64,000 bases of DNA, taken from positions 5,342-69,341 of the forward strand of contig JAWXBK010000041.1 in the NCBI GenBank assembly GCA_034439975.1, written 5' to 3'. Both the position numbers and the translations under genes were made by a program. Under the pieces are notes generated by a model, which made no database searches, was not told the origin of the DNA, and saw only the letters and a list, made by a program, of their open reading frames with translations. The stretch is from JAWXBK01 sp034439975. GTDB lineage: Bacteria > Pseudomonadota > Alphaproteobacteria > Dongiales > Dongiaceae. Below are positions 33,901 through 41,340 of this stretch, piece after piece. Each line of letters opens with the position of its first letter. Position 1 is the stretch's first letter.

Positions 33901-34394
33901 GCGGCGAGATCGAGCGCCGCATCGTTCGCCTTCTCGTCCGCCGACCAGGCCATCACATGACGCGCAAAACTCTGTTCTGTCATTGTCTCGCCGAACAAGG
34001 TCTCGAGTTCGGCCTGGATCGCGGGCCCGTCGAGTTCGCGTGCCACATCTTCTTTGTAGGCGCGCGTGGCGCGGCGCTGCACGAAGAGACGCTTGCAGGC
34101 GAAGAGCGGCGCCAGATCGGTATGTTTTTCCGAGAGCGCGCGCAATGGCGCTTCGATGTCGAACAGCCGGCCGAGAAAATCGTCGAGATGGGGTGCTGCC
34201 GCGATCAGCAGATCGGATTCCGCCTTGTTTTCGAGCGCCGCCGGATTGCCGCGCGCCGCTGCGAGCGCAGCCGCCAGATCGGCGTTGGCCGCACCGAGAT
34301 GTTCGCAGAACAGCGCATCGATCCGCGCCAGACCGGCGGGATCGTACAGATCGGCGAAGCCCAGAGAATGGGCGAGTGTCAGCGTGTCGGTCAC
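30921..34394 (-). CDS. Large flavin/Fe-S oxidoreductase, NfnB-NfnA-like fusion with extra N-terminal domain
   Basis: 1157 residues from GTG 34394. Order: a helical N-terminal region of about 240 residues with no family I recognise; a cysteine-rich Fe-S segment (HYCIFCHNQGKDSC at about 243-255, C278, ICNDCMKAC at about 317-325); a GltD-like part with FAD motif AGLGPAG (about 383) and second nucleotide motif VIGGGLTAID (about 560); an FNR-like part from about 832 with LLAGGGLGNAV (about 944); and a C-terminal [2Fe-2S] motif with C1083, C1089, C1092 and C1110. GltD-like plus FNR/PyrK-like halves are the parts of NfnB and NfnA. It could feed electrons to RACo or take them from MetF (inference). 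Confidence 0.85.
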   Translation of the reverse strand: MTDTLTLAHSLGFADLYDPAGLARIDALFCEHLGAANADLAAALAAARGNPAALENKAESDLLIAAAPHLDDFLGRLFDIEAPLRALSEKHTDLAPLFACKRLFVQRRATRAYKEDVARELDGPAIQAELETLFGETMTEQSFARHVMAWSADEKANDAALDLAARYAAWALHSDAGRAKHRKGVLFKVPHKIDLEHLVPVKTAEHHPAKALELPPTMLRHREGFALTDAGTDLVGALDQAHYCIFCHNQGKDSCSKGYREKDGSFRKTVFGVTLAGCPLEEKISEMHVLKTDGVVIGSLAVAVVDNPMIAGTGHRICNDCMKACIYQKQDPVDIPQAETRTLKDVLELPWGFEIYSLLTRWNPLNLREPVAKPHSGRRVLIAGLGPAGFTLSHYLLNQGHTVIAVDGLKIEPLPADISGVKPDGSRVAFKPIRDVNELYENLDARVMAGFGGVAEYGITVRWNKNFLKLIRLLLERRASFAMYGGVRFGGTITTEQAFQRGFDHVALALGAGKPTILDLPNGLAPGVRAASDFLMALQLTGAARRDSIANLQIRLPVVVIGGGLTAIDTATEAMAYYPVQVEKFLKRYETLVAERGEKAVRARWLPVEADIASEFLDHARAIRQERARAEAAGEVPNIRALIDRWGGITLAYRRRMIDSPSYTLNHEEVHKALEEGIRFAEELTPEEVEIDAAGVASAVRFRKGQDVPVTLPARAVLVAAGTRPNTVLAREDALHYAIDGRFFRLVDEKGAQVEPEWSAKPGEVHVLHALREDGRAVSFFGDLHPSWAGNVVKAMASAKQGWPVVQQMLDTLPAAAANDRDDFIANCNRDFRARVHQVNRLTPGIIEVVVQAPAAARNFKPGEFYRLQNFETLAPRTADTVLGMEGLAMTGAWVDRENGLVSIIALEMGGSSDLCALLKEGEPVILMGPTGHPTEIPEGETVLLAGGGLGNAVLFSIGKALRQAGSRVLYFAGYKKLIDRYKVADIEAASDVVIWTTDEAPGFKPSRDGDLSHVGNIVEAMRDYAEGKLGPTPIRLHDVDRIIAIGSDGMMSAVQQARHGVLQPYLKPSHAAIGSINSPMQCMMKEICAQCLQPWIDPETGQETVVFSCFNQDQPLDRVDFKGLRKRLTQNGVQEKLTAQWIDRCLVQLGRRERAA

Positions 34395-34569
34395 GGCAGG
34401 TTCCAGAGCGGGTGGTCGTGCCACCACCGGCGGCGGTCCCGGGGCAATCCTGTCGCCACGTTTGCGACAAGCCCGATTGCATCCCGGAATGGCCGGTGTA
34501 TCAGCCCGGGTGCAGGCGCGATAGAGCCATCCTGACATATTTCACGGCACCAGGCATTTAAATTTTATA

Positions 34570-34589
34570 AACAACATTGTTATATTGTT
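34570..34589. promoter_or_regulatory. Operator-like AACAA/TTGTT repeats upstream of the Nfn-like gene
   Basis: AACAA-CA-TTGTT-ATA-TTGTT: an inverted pair plus a third half-site inside an AT-rich island, about 175 bp upstream of the GTG start. The pattern suggests a regulator-binding site. Read on the minus strand, TTTATAAAAT lies just inside it as a possible -10 region. Confidence 0.4.
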
Positions 34590-34977
34590 ATTACGCAGGG
34601 CGGCAATCCACCTCTAGGTTTTCATAGGGCCGCATCATTTAAATTGACACTAATTGCGTAATATGCGTTAATGCAGCGGTTGGAACGATCCGGAAAACGG
34701 GCCGCCATGGAAGCCCCGCCTCCCCTCGCTCCCCGACCCGGATCCGCTGCATCGTTGAGCCGCGCCATCCAGAACCACCAAGTCCCGCCGCAAGACCGGC
34801 GGGCATCGCCCGAAAAGGGCCCCAGTCGCAGCTACGGCTGCGCAATCGAAGCCGCGGCGCCCGTTTCAGAACGGATACCGCGCAACCCGGATGGCGCGGC
34901 TCTGCCATGCAGCGAACCGGAAACGACAATGTGACGATCGAGGTAAACACAATGCTCTGACCACACCAATTTCGTCC

Positions 34978-34998
34978 TCGCCGGACTTGATCCGGCGA
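34978..34998. repeat. Intergenic palindromic repeat (CTTGA-centred), copy 2
   Basis: TCGCCGGA-CTTGA-TCCGGCGA, a perfect 8-bp dyad. Counterpart of the element at 24146-24176, which has the complementary TCAAG centre. The two copies lie at opposite ends of the C1 operon block. Confidence 0.5.
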
Positions 34999-35061
34999 TC
35001 CATCGGGAGATGCTTGGAACGTGAAAGACATCCTCGTCCTGAGCCCGCCGTCGATCTTCTT

Positions 35062-35118
35062 CCCCCTCTCCCTTGCGTCGCGATCGGCCGCGGCCGATCG
35101 CGGCGTGGGGGAGAGGGT
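35062..35118. repeat. Large compound palindrome
   Basis: CCCCCTCTCCC on the left and GGGGGAGAGGG on the right enclose CGATCGGCCGCGGCCGATCG (35081-35100), itself a perfect 20-bp palindrome. This CCCTCTCCC-type element recurs between genes in many proteobacteria. Here it lies just downstream of the SDR gene stop (35153, minus strand) and could act as its terminator. Confidence 0.5.
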
Positions 35119-35152
35119 CGGGGTGAGGGGGTAATCCGGCGGGCGCGTACCG

Positions 35153-35917
35153 TCAGCTCATCATGCCGCCATCGACCAGGATCGTCTGCGCGTTGATGTA
35201 GGAGCCGCCCGCCAGCAGGAAAAAGATCGCCTCGGCATATTCGGTGATATGGCCGGGCCGGCCGAGCGGGATCAGCTTGCTGGTGTCGCTGCGCTCGTCT
35301 TCCGACCATTTGCATTCCCAGTTCGAGCCCTCGACCCAGCCCGGTGCGATCGCATTGACGCGCACGTCGGGTGCCAATGCGCGCGCCCATTCGCGGGTCA
35401 GCGTCACGATCGCCGCCTTCGTGGCGCAATAAGGCGAGGATGAACCGCCGCCATAGAACGCGCTGTTCGACGCGGTCGACACAATCGCGCCCTTCGATTT
35501 TTTCAGATACGGCGCTGCGACCTCGACCGAGCGGAACGCGCCGAGCACGTTGATGTTGAGCAGCTTGTTCCAGAACGCCTCGTCCTGGCGGGCGAAATCG
35601 GCCGGCGGAATCGGCGCCTTCGTGCCGGGCGTCGCCCCGTTGTTGACCAGATAATCGAGACCGCCCAACGCGGCGATCGCATCGCGCGTCATGCGGCGCG
35701 CATCGTCGGCATCGCCGATATTGCCCGGTGCTGCCATCACCTTGAGTCCGTCGCCTTTGAGCCGCGCCACGGTCTCCTCGAGCCGCGGATTGCCGGCGAG
35801 ATCGTTGATCGCGACGCTCGCCCCTGCCCGCGCCAGTTTTTCCGCCGCCGCCATGCCGATGCCGGATGCCGCCCCGGTCACGAGTGCGCGCTTGCCCGTC
35901 AGATCCGCCGTGATCAT
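35153..35917 (-). CDS. SDR family oxidoreductase
   Basis: 254 residues from ATG 35917 with GGGAG eight bases upstream. TGAASGIGMA is the cofactor motif, NNGATPG replaces the usual NNAG, the serine region is VSTASNSAFYGGG and Y-x3-K is SPYCATKAAI. The C-terminus ends with the common AQTILVDGGMM. Probably a classical NAD(P)-dependent dehydrogenase; substrate unknown. It is divergent from the GNAT gene and has no close operon partner. Confidence 0.9.
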   Translation of the reverse strand: MITADLTGKRALVTGAASGIGMAAAEKLARAGASVAINDLAGNPRLEETVARLKGDGLKVMAAPGNIGDADDARRMTRDAIAALGGLDYLVNNGATPGTKAPIPPADFARQDEAFWNKLLNINVLGAFRSVEVAAPYLKKSKGAIVSTASNSAFYGGGSSSPYCATKAAIVTLTREWARALAPDVRVNAIAPGWVEGSNWECKWSEDERSDTSKLIPLGRPGHITEYAEAIFFLLAGGSYINAQTILVDGGMMS

Positions 35918-35997
35918 TGCTTGTTCTCCCGTTAGATTGGCGGCCGGACTCTGGCGGAAAGGGACACATCCGCGCAAGCGGCTGGTTCGGACATGAC

Positions 35998-36480
35998 ATG
36001 GCATCGATAACGATCAGGAAGGCAATCGCCGGCGACGCGGCGGAGATCGCGCGGCTGGCCAATCGCTTCGGCGCATTGGAGGGGGAGGCCGACGATATTT
36101 TCAGCGCGGCGATCGTCATGCGCGACGGGTTCGGCCCGAAGCCGGCCTTCGACGTGCTATTGGCCGAGCAGGACAGTCTCGCCGTCGGTTACGCCCTCTT
36201 CGACGAATTCTACAATTCCGAAATTCCCGGCCGCGGCATCTGGCTGTCCGATCTGTTCGTCGATCCGGATTCGCGCGGCAAGGGGCTCGGCAAGCGCCTG
36301 ATGGCGGCGGTCGCAAGCGAGGCGGTCGCGCGCGGCTGCGTCTCGCTCTGGTGGGGCGTGCGCAACCGCAATGCGAAGGCGCGCGCGTTCTATGAAACGC
36401 TCGGTGTCAGGGACGACGATGCGCGCATACTCGAACTCAACGGGGCCGCGCTCGAACGGGTCGCGGCAACCGCCGACTGA
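35998..36480 (+). CDS. GNAT family N-acetyltransferase
   Basis: 160 residues from ATG 35998. The acetyl-CoA site is seen in LSDLFVDPDSRGKGLGKRLMAAVASEAV (the R-G-K-G-L-G-K loop, at about 80-100), followed by WWGVRNRNAKARAFYETLGV, the usual C-terminal strand-helix. It transfers acetyl to an amine of an unidentified small molecule or protein. An upstream open stretch to 35917 belongs to the antisense of the SDR promoter region and is not likely coding. Confidence 0.88.
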   Translation: MASITIRKAIAGDAAEIARLANRFGALEGEADDIFSAAIVMRDGFGPKPAFDVLLAEQDSLAVGYALFDEFYNSEIPGRGIWLSDLFVDPDSRGKGLGKRLMAAVASEAVARGCVSLWWGVRNRNAKARAFYETLGVRDDDARILELNGAALERVAATAD

Positions 36481-36534
36481 TAACTCCGGCGTCGGACCGC
36501 CGCACCCGCATTACGCAAACATGGGGTGTAATCC

Positions 36535-37938
36535 TCACACCCAGGGCGAGTGGCTGTTCGACTTGCCGAACGTCCGGCCTTCCGCGTAGCGCGAGAAACG
36601 GAACGGCTCCAGCTCGGCAACCTTCTGCCCGCTCGCGATATGTTTTGCGACCAGTTTGCCGACGCCGGTGAATTTATAGCCGTGGTTCGAATCCGCGATC
36701 ATCATCACGTTATCGCGCACCCAGTCGATCACCGGCAGATTGTCCGGTGTGAACGCACCGATGCCGCCGGACGGCCGCTCGATATAATTCGCGCGGATGT
36801 TGCGGAAGCGGCCGACGCGGCTCGCCGCACAGGCGCAGAAGTAATCGCGGAAATCGTCGCCCGACTGATAAAGCGGGTTCGCGGTACCGTACGGTTCGAG
36901 CTGCGCCTTCGGGCCGATCCGGACCGGCACGCTGCCGCCCTGGATTCCGGGCTTGCGCGTGCGCTCGGCCGCATATTTCAGATAGAAATACGTGTAGTCG
37001 CCCATCTGCTTTTTTGTGATCGGATCGATGACGGGCGTGTTCATCAGTTCCATCTTGAGGATCGGCGGATCGCGCCGGTCGGCCGTCAGATAGGGCTCGT
37101 CGACATAGGCTTCGCCTTCGACCAGCCGCCAGTAGATCCACATGTCGGCCGATTGGCGCGTCGAGCCGTCGGGATATGTGAGATCGAGTTTTTCCGGGAG
37201 GCCCAGCATCTCCCAGTGCTGCGCCGCCCACGGGCCGACGCCGAGCACGATGCAATCGGCTTCGACATCGCCCTTGTTGGTGCGCACCTTGGTAACGCGG
37301 CCGTTGGTGGTCTCATAACCCAGCACTTCGACGCCGCCACGGATATCGACACCCCATTCGGTGCATTTTTCGGCGAAGCCGCGCATCGCCTGCTTGGTGC
37401 CGGAATAGCCGGAGAGCTTTTCATTCAGCACGACGTCGATGCCGGTCGTGTCGACATCCGGCCAGATCGACTTCAGGAATTTATGCGCGTCCTTGCCGGT
37501 GTAGAGATCGGAGAGATAGCCGACCTCGTTCTGGCTCTTGTGGATGCGCTCATAGTCGGGAAGCTGGTTCGCCTCGCCGCAGGAGACATAGCCGACCTGC
37601 TGGAAGCCGAACGTGACGCGGTCGTAAGTCCACACGTCGAGCGAATGCTTGATCAGCGGGTGCATCGCCGGGTTCATGTAAAAGCCGCGCAGCAGGCCGC
37701 AGGCGATGCCCGATGCGCCCGCGCCGACACCGCCTTTGTCGATCAGCAGGATGTCGCTGCCTTTGCCCGTGCCGCGCGCCTCGAGCTCCATCGCGAGATG
37801 CCAGGCCGTCGAGAGCCCGTTCACCCCGGCGCCGATCACCAGATAGGGCACCTTCGCCGGCAGCTTGCCGCCACCGATCGTGCCAGCGCCATTCATGCCG
37901 TTACCGCCGCCGTTACTGCCGCCATTCTTCCCGGCCAT
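36535..37938 (-). CDS. FAD-dependent oxidoreductase, DAO/sarcosine oxidase beta-like
   Basis: 467 residues from ATG 37938 with GAGAGGA upstream. After a Gly/Asn-rich leader of about 24 residues (GGSNGGGNGMNGAG) comes the FAD Rossmann motif YLVIGAGVNGLSTAWHLA. The DAO fold is completed by GASGIACGLLRGFY and the C-terminal GIGAFTPDNLPVIDW and SNHGYKFTGVGKLVA, where H-G-Y-K-F lies by the flavin. Enzymes of this type oxidise N-methylated or secondary amino acids such as sarcosine or dimethylglycine. That matches the C1-folate genes nearby, but the substrate is inferred. The glycine leader is unusual and not a signal peptide. Confidence 0.88.
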   Translation of the reverse strand: MAGKNGGSNGGGNGMNGAGTIGGGKLPAKVPYLVIGAGVNGLSTAWHLAMELEARGTGKGSDILLIDKGGVGAGASGIACGLLRGFYMNPAMHPLIKHSLDVWTYDRVTFGFQQVGYVSCGEANQLPDYERIHKSQNEVGYLSDLYTGKDAHKFLKSIWPDVDTTGIDVVLNEKLSGYSGTKQAMRGFAEKCTEWGVDIRGGVEVLGYETTNGRVTKVRTNKGDVEADCIVLGVGPWAAQHWEMLGLPEKLDLTYPDGSTRQSADMWIYWRLVEGEAYVDEPYLTADRRDPPILKMELMNTPVIDPITKKQMGDYTYFYLKYAAERTRKPGIQGGSVPVRIGPKAQLEPYGTANPLYQSGDDFRDYFCACAASRVGRFRNIRANYIERPSGGIGAFTPDNLPVIDWVRDNVMMIADSNHGYKFTGVGKLVAKHIASGQKVAELEPFRFSRYAEGRTFGKSNSHSPWV

Positions 37939-38133
37939 GGGATTGTCCTCTCCGCTTCAATATCGGATCCGAACCGTTGCGCCAGTTCGATCCGCCGCGC
38001 GTTTGCGCGAATTCGGTGAGAGGATTGAAGGCCGGCGGGACCTGCGCCAGCGCACGGCCATTCGACCTCGGTTGTCGCGGGTGCGACGCGGCGCGACAGC
38101 GAATACCGCGCGGTGCCCCATAGTATCTCTTGT

Positions 38134-38161
38134 CGTTAGTATTGATATCCGTTAGTATTGA
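38134..38161. promoter_or_regulatory. Direct repeats upstream of higBA, putative operator
   Basis: CGTTAGTATTGA occurs twice, at 38134-38145 and 38150-38161, with starts 16 bp apart, ending 28 bp before the toxin start. Regularly spaced repeats directly upstream of a toxin-antitoxin pair are expected for antitoxin-mediated autoregulation. Confidence 0.55.
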
Positions 38162-38188
38162 GAGTTGGGTCGTCGTGGGAGTGCCGGC

Positions 38189-38473
38189 GTGATCCGGAGC
38201 TTTGCGAACAAGGAAACGGCGGCGATTTTCCGGCGCGAACGGGCCCGAGCCTTGCCGGCCAGTCTGCAACGGGCGGCCTTGCGAAAGCTGCTCATTCTGG
38301 ATGCGGCGGTGTCGCTCGACGATCTGCGTGTTCCGCCCGGCAACCGCCTGGAGGTGATGCATGGCGATCGGGCCGGTCAGCACAGCATCCGCATCAACGA
38401 TCAGTGGCGGATCTGCTTTCGATGGCGCGGCGGCGATGTCGAGGATGTGGAAATTGTGGATTACCACCGCTAG
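38189..38473 (+). CDS. higB: HigB-type (RelE/ParE superfamily) toxin
   Basis: 94 residues from GTG 38189, with GGGAG seven bases upstream. The compact RelE-like fold shows IRSFANKETAAIF, then LRKLLILDAA, LDDLRVPPGNRLE and HSIRINDQWRICFRW with a closing VEIVDYH. HigB toxins are ribosome-dependent mRNA endonucleases. The cognate antitoxin gene starts 9 bp after the stop, toxin first as usual for hig modules. Confidence 0.92.
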   Translation: MIRSFANKETAAIFRRERARALPASLQRAALRKLLILDAAVSLDDLRVPPGNRLEVMHGDRAGQHSIRINDQWRICFRWRGGDVEDVEIVDYHR

Positions 38474-38482
38474 GAGAGAGTC

Positions 38483-38788
38483 ATGGCTTCGAGCAAGAAA
38501 ACGATGGCCCCGGTTCACCCCGGCGAGATTCTGATCGAGGAATTCCTGAAGCCGCTCGGCATCACGCAATACCGTCTGGCCAAGACGATCGGCGTGCCGC
38601 AGCGCCGCATCGGCGAAATCGTGCAGGGCAATCGCGGCATCACGGCGGATACCGCACTCCGGCTCGGCCGCGCGCTGCGCACGTCGCCGCAGTTCTGGAT
38701 GAACCTGCAGAGCCGTTACGATCTCGAATGTCTCGGCGAGGCCCTCAACGACGATCTCGACAAATCGATCAAGCCGTTGGTGGCGTAA
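38483..38788 (+). CDS. higA: HigA-type antitoxin, XRE family
   Basis: 101 residues. The N-terminal APVHPGEILIEEFLKPLGI leads into an XRE helix-turn-helix (QYRLAKTIGVPQRRIGEIVQG) and the typical HigA end RTSPQFWMNLQSRYDLE. It neutralises HigB by direct binding and represses the operon, probably through the repeats at 38134. AGGAGAG precedes the ATG. The pair sits between the DAO oxidoreductase and hutH. Confidence 0.95.
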   Translation: MASSKKTMAPVHPGEILIEEFLKPLGITQYRLAKTIGVPQRRIGEIVQGNRGITADTALRLGRALRTSPQFWMNLQSRYDLECLGEALNDDLDKSIKPLVA

Positions 38789-38797
38789 TCGCGGGGA

Positions 38798-40315
38798 TCA
38801 GCCCTGCGCCACCACTGCCAGCGTGCCCGCCTCGACGATCGCGCGGGCGGCTTCGATATCGACCGCCATCTCGCGATCCTTGCGCCACATTTTGACTTTG
38901 GCCCGCAGCGCCTTCATCGCCTTCGCAAGCGCCGGGCTGGTCTTCAAGGGTGCTCTCAGGTCGATGCCCTGCGCTGCCGCCAGATATTCGATCGCGACGA
39001 TGCCGGCGAGGTTCGTATTCATCTCGTGCAGCCGTCGCGCCGCATGCGTCGCCATCGAGACATGGTCTTCCTGATTGGCCGATGTCGGCAGGCTGTCGAT
39101 CGATGCCGGTGCGGCGCGCTGCTTGTTTTCCGACGCGAGTGCGGCCGCCGTCACCTGCGCGATCATGAAACCGGAATTGAGCCCGGGCTCGGGCACCAGG
39201 AACGCCGGCAGCTCGCTCATCCGCGAATCGGTCAGCAGCGCGATGCGCCGTTCCGCGAGCGAACCGATCTCGGCGATCGCCAGTGCGATCGTGTCGGCCG
39301 CGAGCGCTACCGGTTCGGCATGGAAGTTGCCGCCCGAGAGAATCTGGCCTTCTTTGGTGAAGACCAGCGGATTGTCGGAAACGCCGTTCGCTTCGGCGAT
39401 CAGCACGGATGCCGCCTGTTGGAGCAGCGTATGGCACGCACCCATCACCTGCGGCTGGCAGCGCAGCGAATAGGGATCCTGCACCCGGTCGCAATCGAGA
39501 TGGCTGTCGCGGATCTGGCTGCCCTTCAGCAGGCGCCGATAGATTGTCGCAACCGCAACCTGCCCCGCTTGCCCGCGCACCGCATGAATGCGCGGATCGA
39601 ACGGCACGTCGGATCCGGCGGCCGCATCGACACTCATCGTGCCGGTGACGATCGCGCTGGCGAGCAGCATTTGCGCATCGATCAGGGCGGTGAGTGCGAG
39701 CGCGGTCGACACTTGCGTGCCGTTAAGCAGCGCCAGCCCTTCCTTCGCGCCGAGCACAATCGGCTCGAGGCCCGCAGCGGCGAGCGCTTTCTTCGCTGCC
39801 ACGATCCTGCCGCCGAGCTTCGCCTTGCCGTGCCCGATCAGCAGCGCCGACATATGTGCGAGCGGTGCCAGATCGCCCGAGGCGCCGACGGAGCCCTGTG
39901 CCGGAACGATCGGCAGCACGTTTTTGTTATGGAGCGCGATCAGCATCTCGACGATCTGCCGCCGCACGCCGGAGAAGCCCTGCGCAAGCGACGCCGCCTT
40001 GAGCGCGAGTACGAGCCGCACCACGCGATCGTTTAGTGCCGCGCCTGTGCCCGCCATGTGCGAGAGCACGAGGCGGCGCTGCAGTTCGGCAAGATCGCTG
40101 TCGGCGATACGCGCGCGGGCGAGCGAGCCGAAGCCGGTATTGATGCCGTAGACCGGCTTCCCCGCCTTAACCAGTTTCGCGACGGTCGCGGCGGAGGCTT
40201 CGACCGCCGGCCAGGCTTTCGGATCGAGGCGAAGGGTAAAACCGCCGGCGGCAAGCGCCGCGCAATCGGCGAGCGTCAGATGGCCCGGACGAATCGTCAT
40301 CCTCGCCGCAGCCAT
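38798..40315 (-). CDS. hutH: Histidine ammonia-lyase
   Basis: 505 residues from ATG 40315 with GGGAGG upstream. The A-S-G triad in VGASGDLAPLAH forms the MIO prosthetic group. LVLSHMAGTGAAL keeps the histidine-binding residues, and ALASENKQ, then SLPTSANQEDHVSM, are characteristic of HutH rather than tyrosine or phenylalanine lyases. It converts L-histidine to urocanate and ammonia. No hutU, hutI or hutC is present in the window, so it is separated from the usual hut operon. It is 16 bp after the 2-oxoglutarate oxygenase gene on the same strand, a two-gene unit. Confidence 0.93.
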   Translation of the reverse strand: MAAARMTIRPGHLTLADCAALAAGGFTLRLDPKAWPAVEASAATVAKLVKAGKPVYGINTGFGSLARARIADSDLAELQRRLVLSHMAGTGAALNDRVVRLVLALKAASLAQGFSGVRRQIVEMLIALHNKNVLPIVPAQGSVGASGDLAPLAHMSALLIGHGKAKLGGRIVAAKKALAAAGLEPIVLGAKEGLALLNGTQVSTALALTALIDAQMLLASAIVTGTMSVDAAAGSDVPFDPRIHAVRGQAGQVAVATIYRRLLKGSQIRDSHLDCDRVQDPYSLRCQPQVMGACHTLLQQAASVLIAEANGVSDNPLVFTKEGQILSGGNFHAEPVALAADTIALAIAEIGSLAERRIALLTDSRMSELPAFLVPEPGLNSGFMIAQVTAAALASENKQRAAPASIDSLPTSANQEDHVSMATHAARRLHEMNTNLAGIVAIEYLAAAQGIDLRAPLKTSPALAKAMKALRAKVKMWRKDREMAVDIEAARAIVEAGTLAVVAQG

Positions 40316-40331
40316 ACGACCTCCCGCTTTT

Positions 40332-41162
40332 TCAGCGTGTCCGGCCCCAGAACAGTTTGCGCACGGCTTCGGAATTGACCGCACCGGCTTCGCTCGCGAA
40401 GCAGAGCACGGCGACCAGCCGGTCGCGCTTGCCGCCGCAGCGCGTCACCCGATGCAGCGAACGCGAGCCGTGAAAGATCGAGAGCGTGCCCGGTTCGAAC
40501 GGCAGGCGCACGACATCGGTCTCGTCGCCGTCGAGAATACGCCCGACCGCTTCGAAATCCTCGCCGCGCTCGGGCCTGAGGAACGGCACATATTCGAAAT
40601 CGCCGCCCTTCTCCGCTTTCTGCAGCATCAGGGTCGTTGAAATTTTTGCCTCATCGAAATGCCAGTTGTGACCCATGCCCGGTCGGAACACGTTGACCGA
40701 ACAGGCGCCGAGCGGATCGGCGAAACGAAAGAACGGGCTGCGGTCGAGCACCGCGCCGACGAACGCGACCAGCGGATCCCAGAGATAGAGCCGGCGCAAG
40801 GTCGCCTGCGGGTCGATCAGATCCCACGCGACCGATCCGACCTGCGTCGCGAGATCGCGATTGCGCGGATGGGTCCGCGGCAGATCGAGATCGGGCGCCT
40901 TCAGGTAAGCGTTGTGCTGGCTGTCGCAGAAATAGGTGCGATCGATGACCGCTTCGGTCTCGGCCGCCATGCGCCGCACCGCATCGGGCTGCACCAGCCC
41001 CGGCAATGTGGCGACGCCGCGCGTTGCCAGTTGCGCGCGACAATCCTCGACAAGTTCCTGCAAACGCGCGCCGCCGCTTTCATGGAGCGGATACCGATCC
41101 AGATCGACCAGGTCGCTCAAATCGTTCAAGCCGGCATCGTTGGGCGCCAGGGCCAGGGCCAT
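40332..41162 (-). CDS. Fe(II)/2-oxoglutarate-dependent oxygenase, HalD/BesD-like family
   Basis: 276 residues from ATG 41162, with GGAGG eight bases upstream. The double-stranded beta-helix core shows MGHNWHFDEAKISTTLML, giving the metal ligands His and Asp (H-x-D), and later LSIFHGSRSLHRVTR with the second His and the Arg for 2-oxoglutarate. The surroundings recall the HalD/BesD group that acts on free amino acids. Radical halogenases of that group replace the Asp by Gly; the Asp here predicts a hydroxylase. Co-transcribed with hutH, so a histidine-like substrate is conceivable (inference). Confidence 0.8.
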   Translation of the reverse strand: MALALAPNDAGLNDLSDLVDLDRYPLHESGGARLQELVEDCRAQLATRGVATLPGLVQPDAVRRMAAETEAVIDRTYFCDSQHNAYLKAPDLDLPRTHPRNRDLATQVGSVAWDLIDPQATLRRLYLWDPLVAFVGAVLDRSPFFRFADPLGACSVNVFRPGMGHNWHFDEAKISTTLMLQKAEKGGDFEYVPFLRPERGEDFEAVGRILDGDETDVVRLPFEPGTLSIFHGSRSLHRVTRCGGKRDRLVAVLCFASEAGAVNSEAVRKLFWGRTR

Positions 41163-41340
41163 CGATGTTTCCTCCGCAGACCGCGTGGACGACTGTAAGG
41201 CTGGCTTCCCGCGGCGGTCAAACGGCGCGCCATCGACGCGATTGACGGGCAGAGCCGCCCCGTCTTTGATGGCAGAGCCGGCCGGCGACAGAGGCAATCG
41301 GTCGCCCGGGGCCGGCGCTCAGACAGGGGGGACAAGGAAC

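Larger units (their letters stand above)
34540..35152. other. Gene-free regulatory gap upstream of the Nfn-like gene
   Basis: About 610 bp without a supportable gene. The left third is strikingly AT-rich and carries TTGTT-type repeats. A possible plus-strand promoter, TTGACA at 34644 and GTTAAT at 34667 with a 17-bp spacer, has no convincing gene downstream. The right part holds two palindromic repeats (34978-34998 and 35062-35118). It serves as promoter region for the minus-strand Nfn-like gene. Confidence 0.55.

Noticed and set aside
34671..34934. A possible 87-residue plus-strand gene after the TTGACA at 34644
   Set aside because: Low-complexity Pro/Ala/Arg product without family traits; lies amid palindromic intergenic repeats.
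40332..41162. Call as a radical halogenase of the BesD type
   Set aside because: The metal motif is H-F-D, keeping the Asp that halogenases replace by Gly, so a hydroxylase is more likely.
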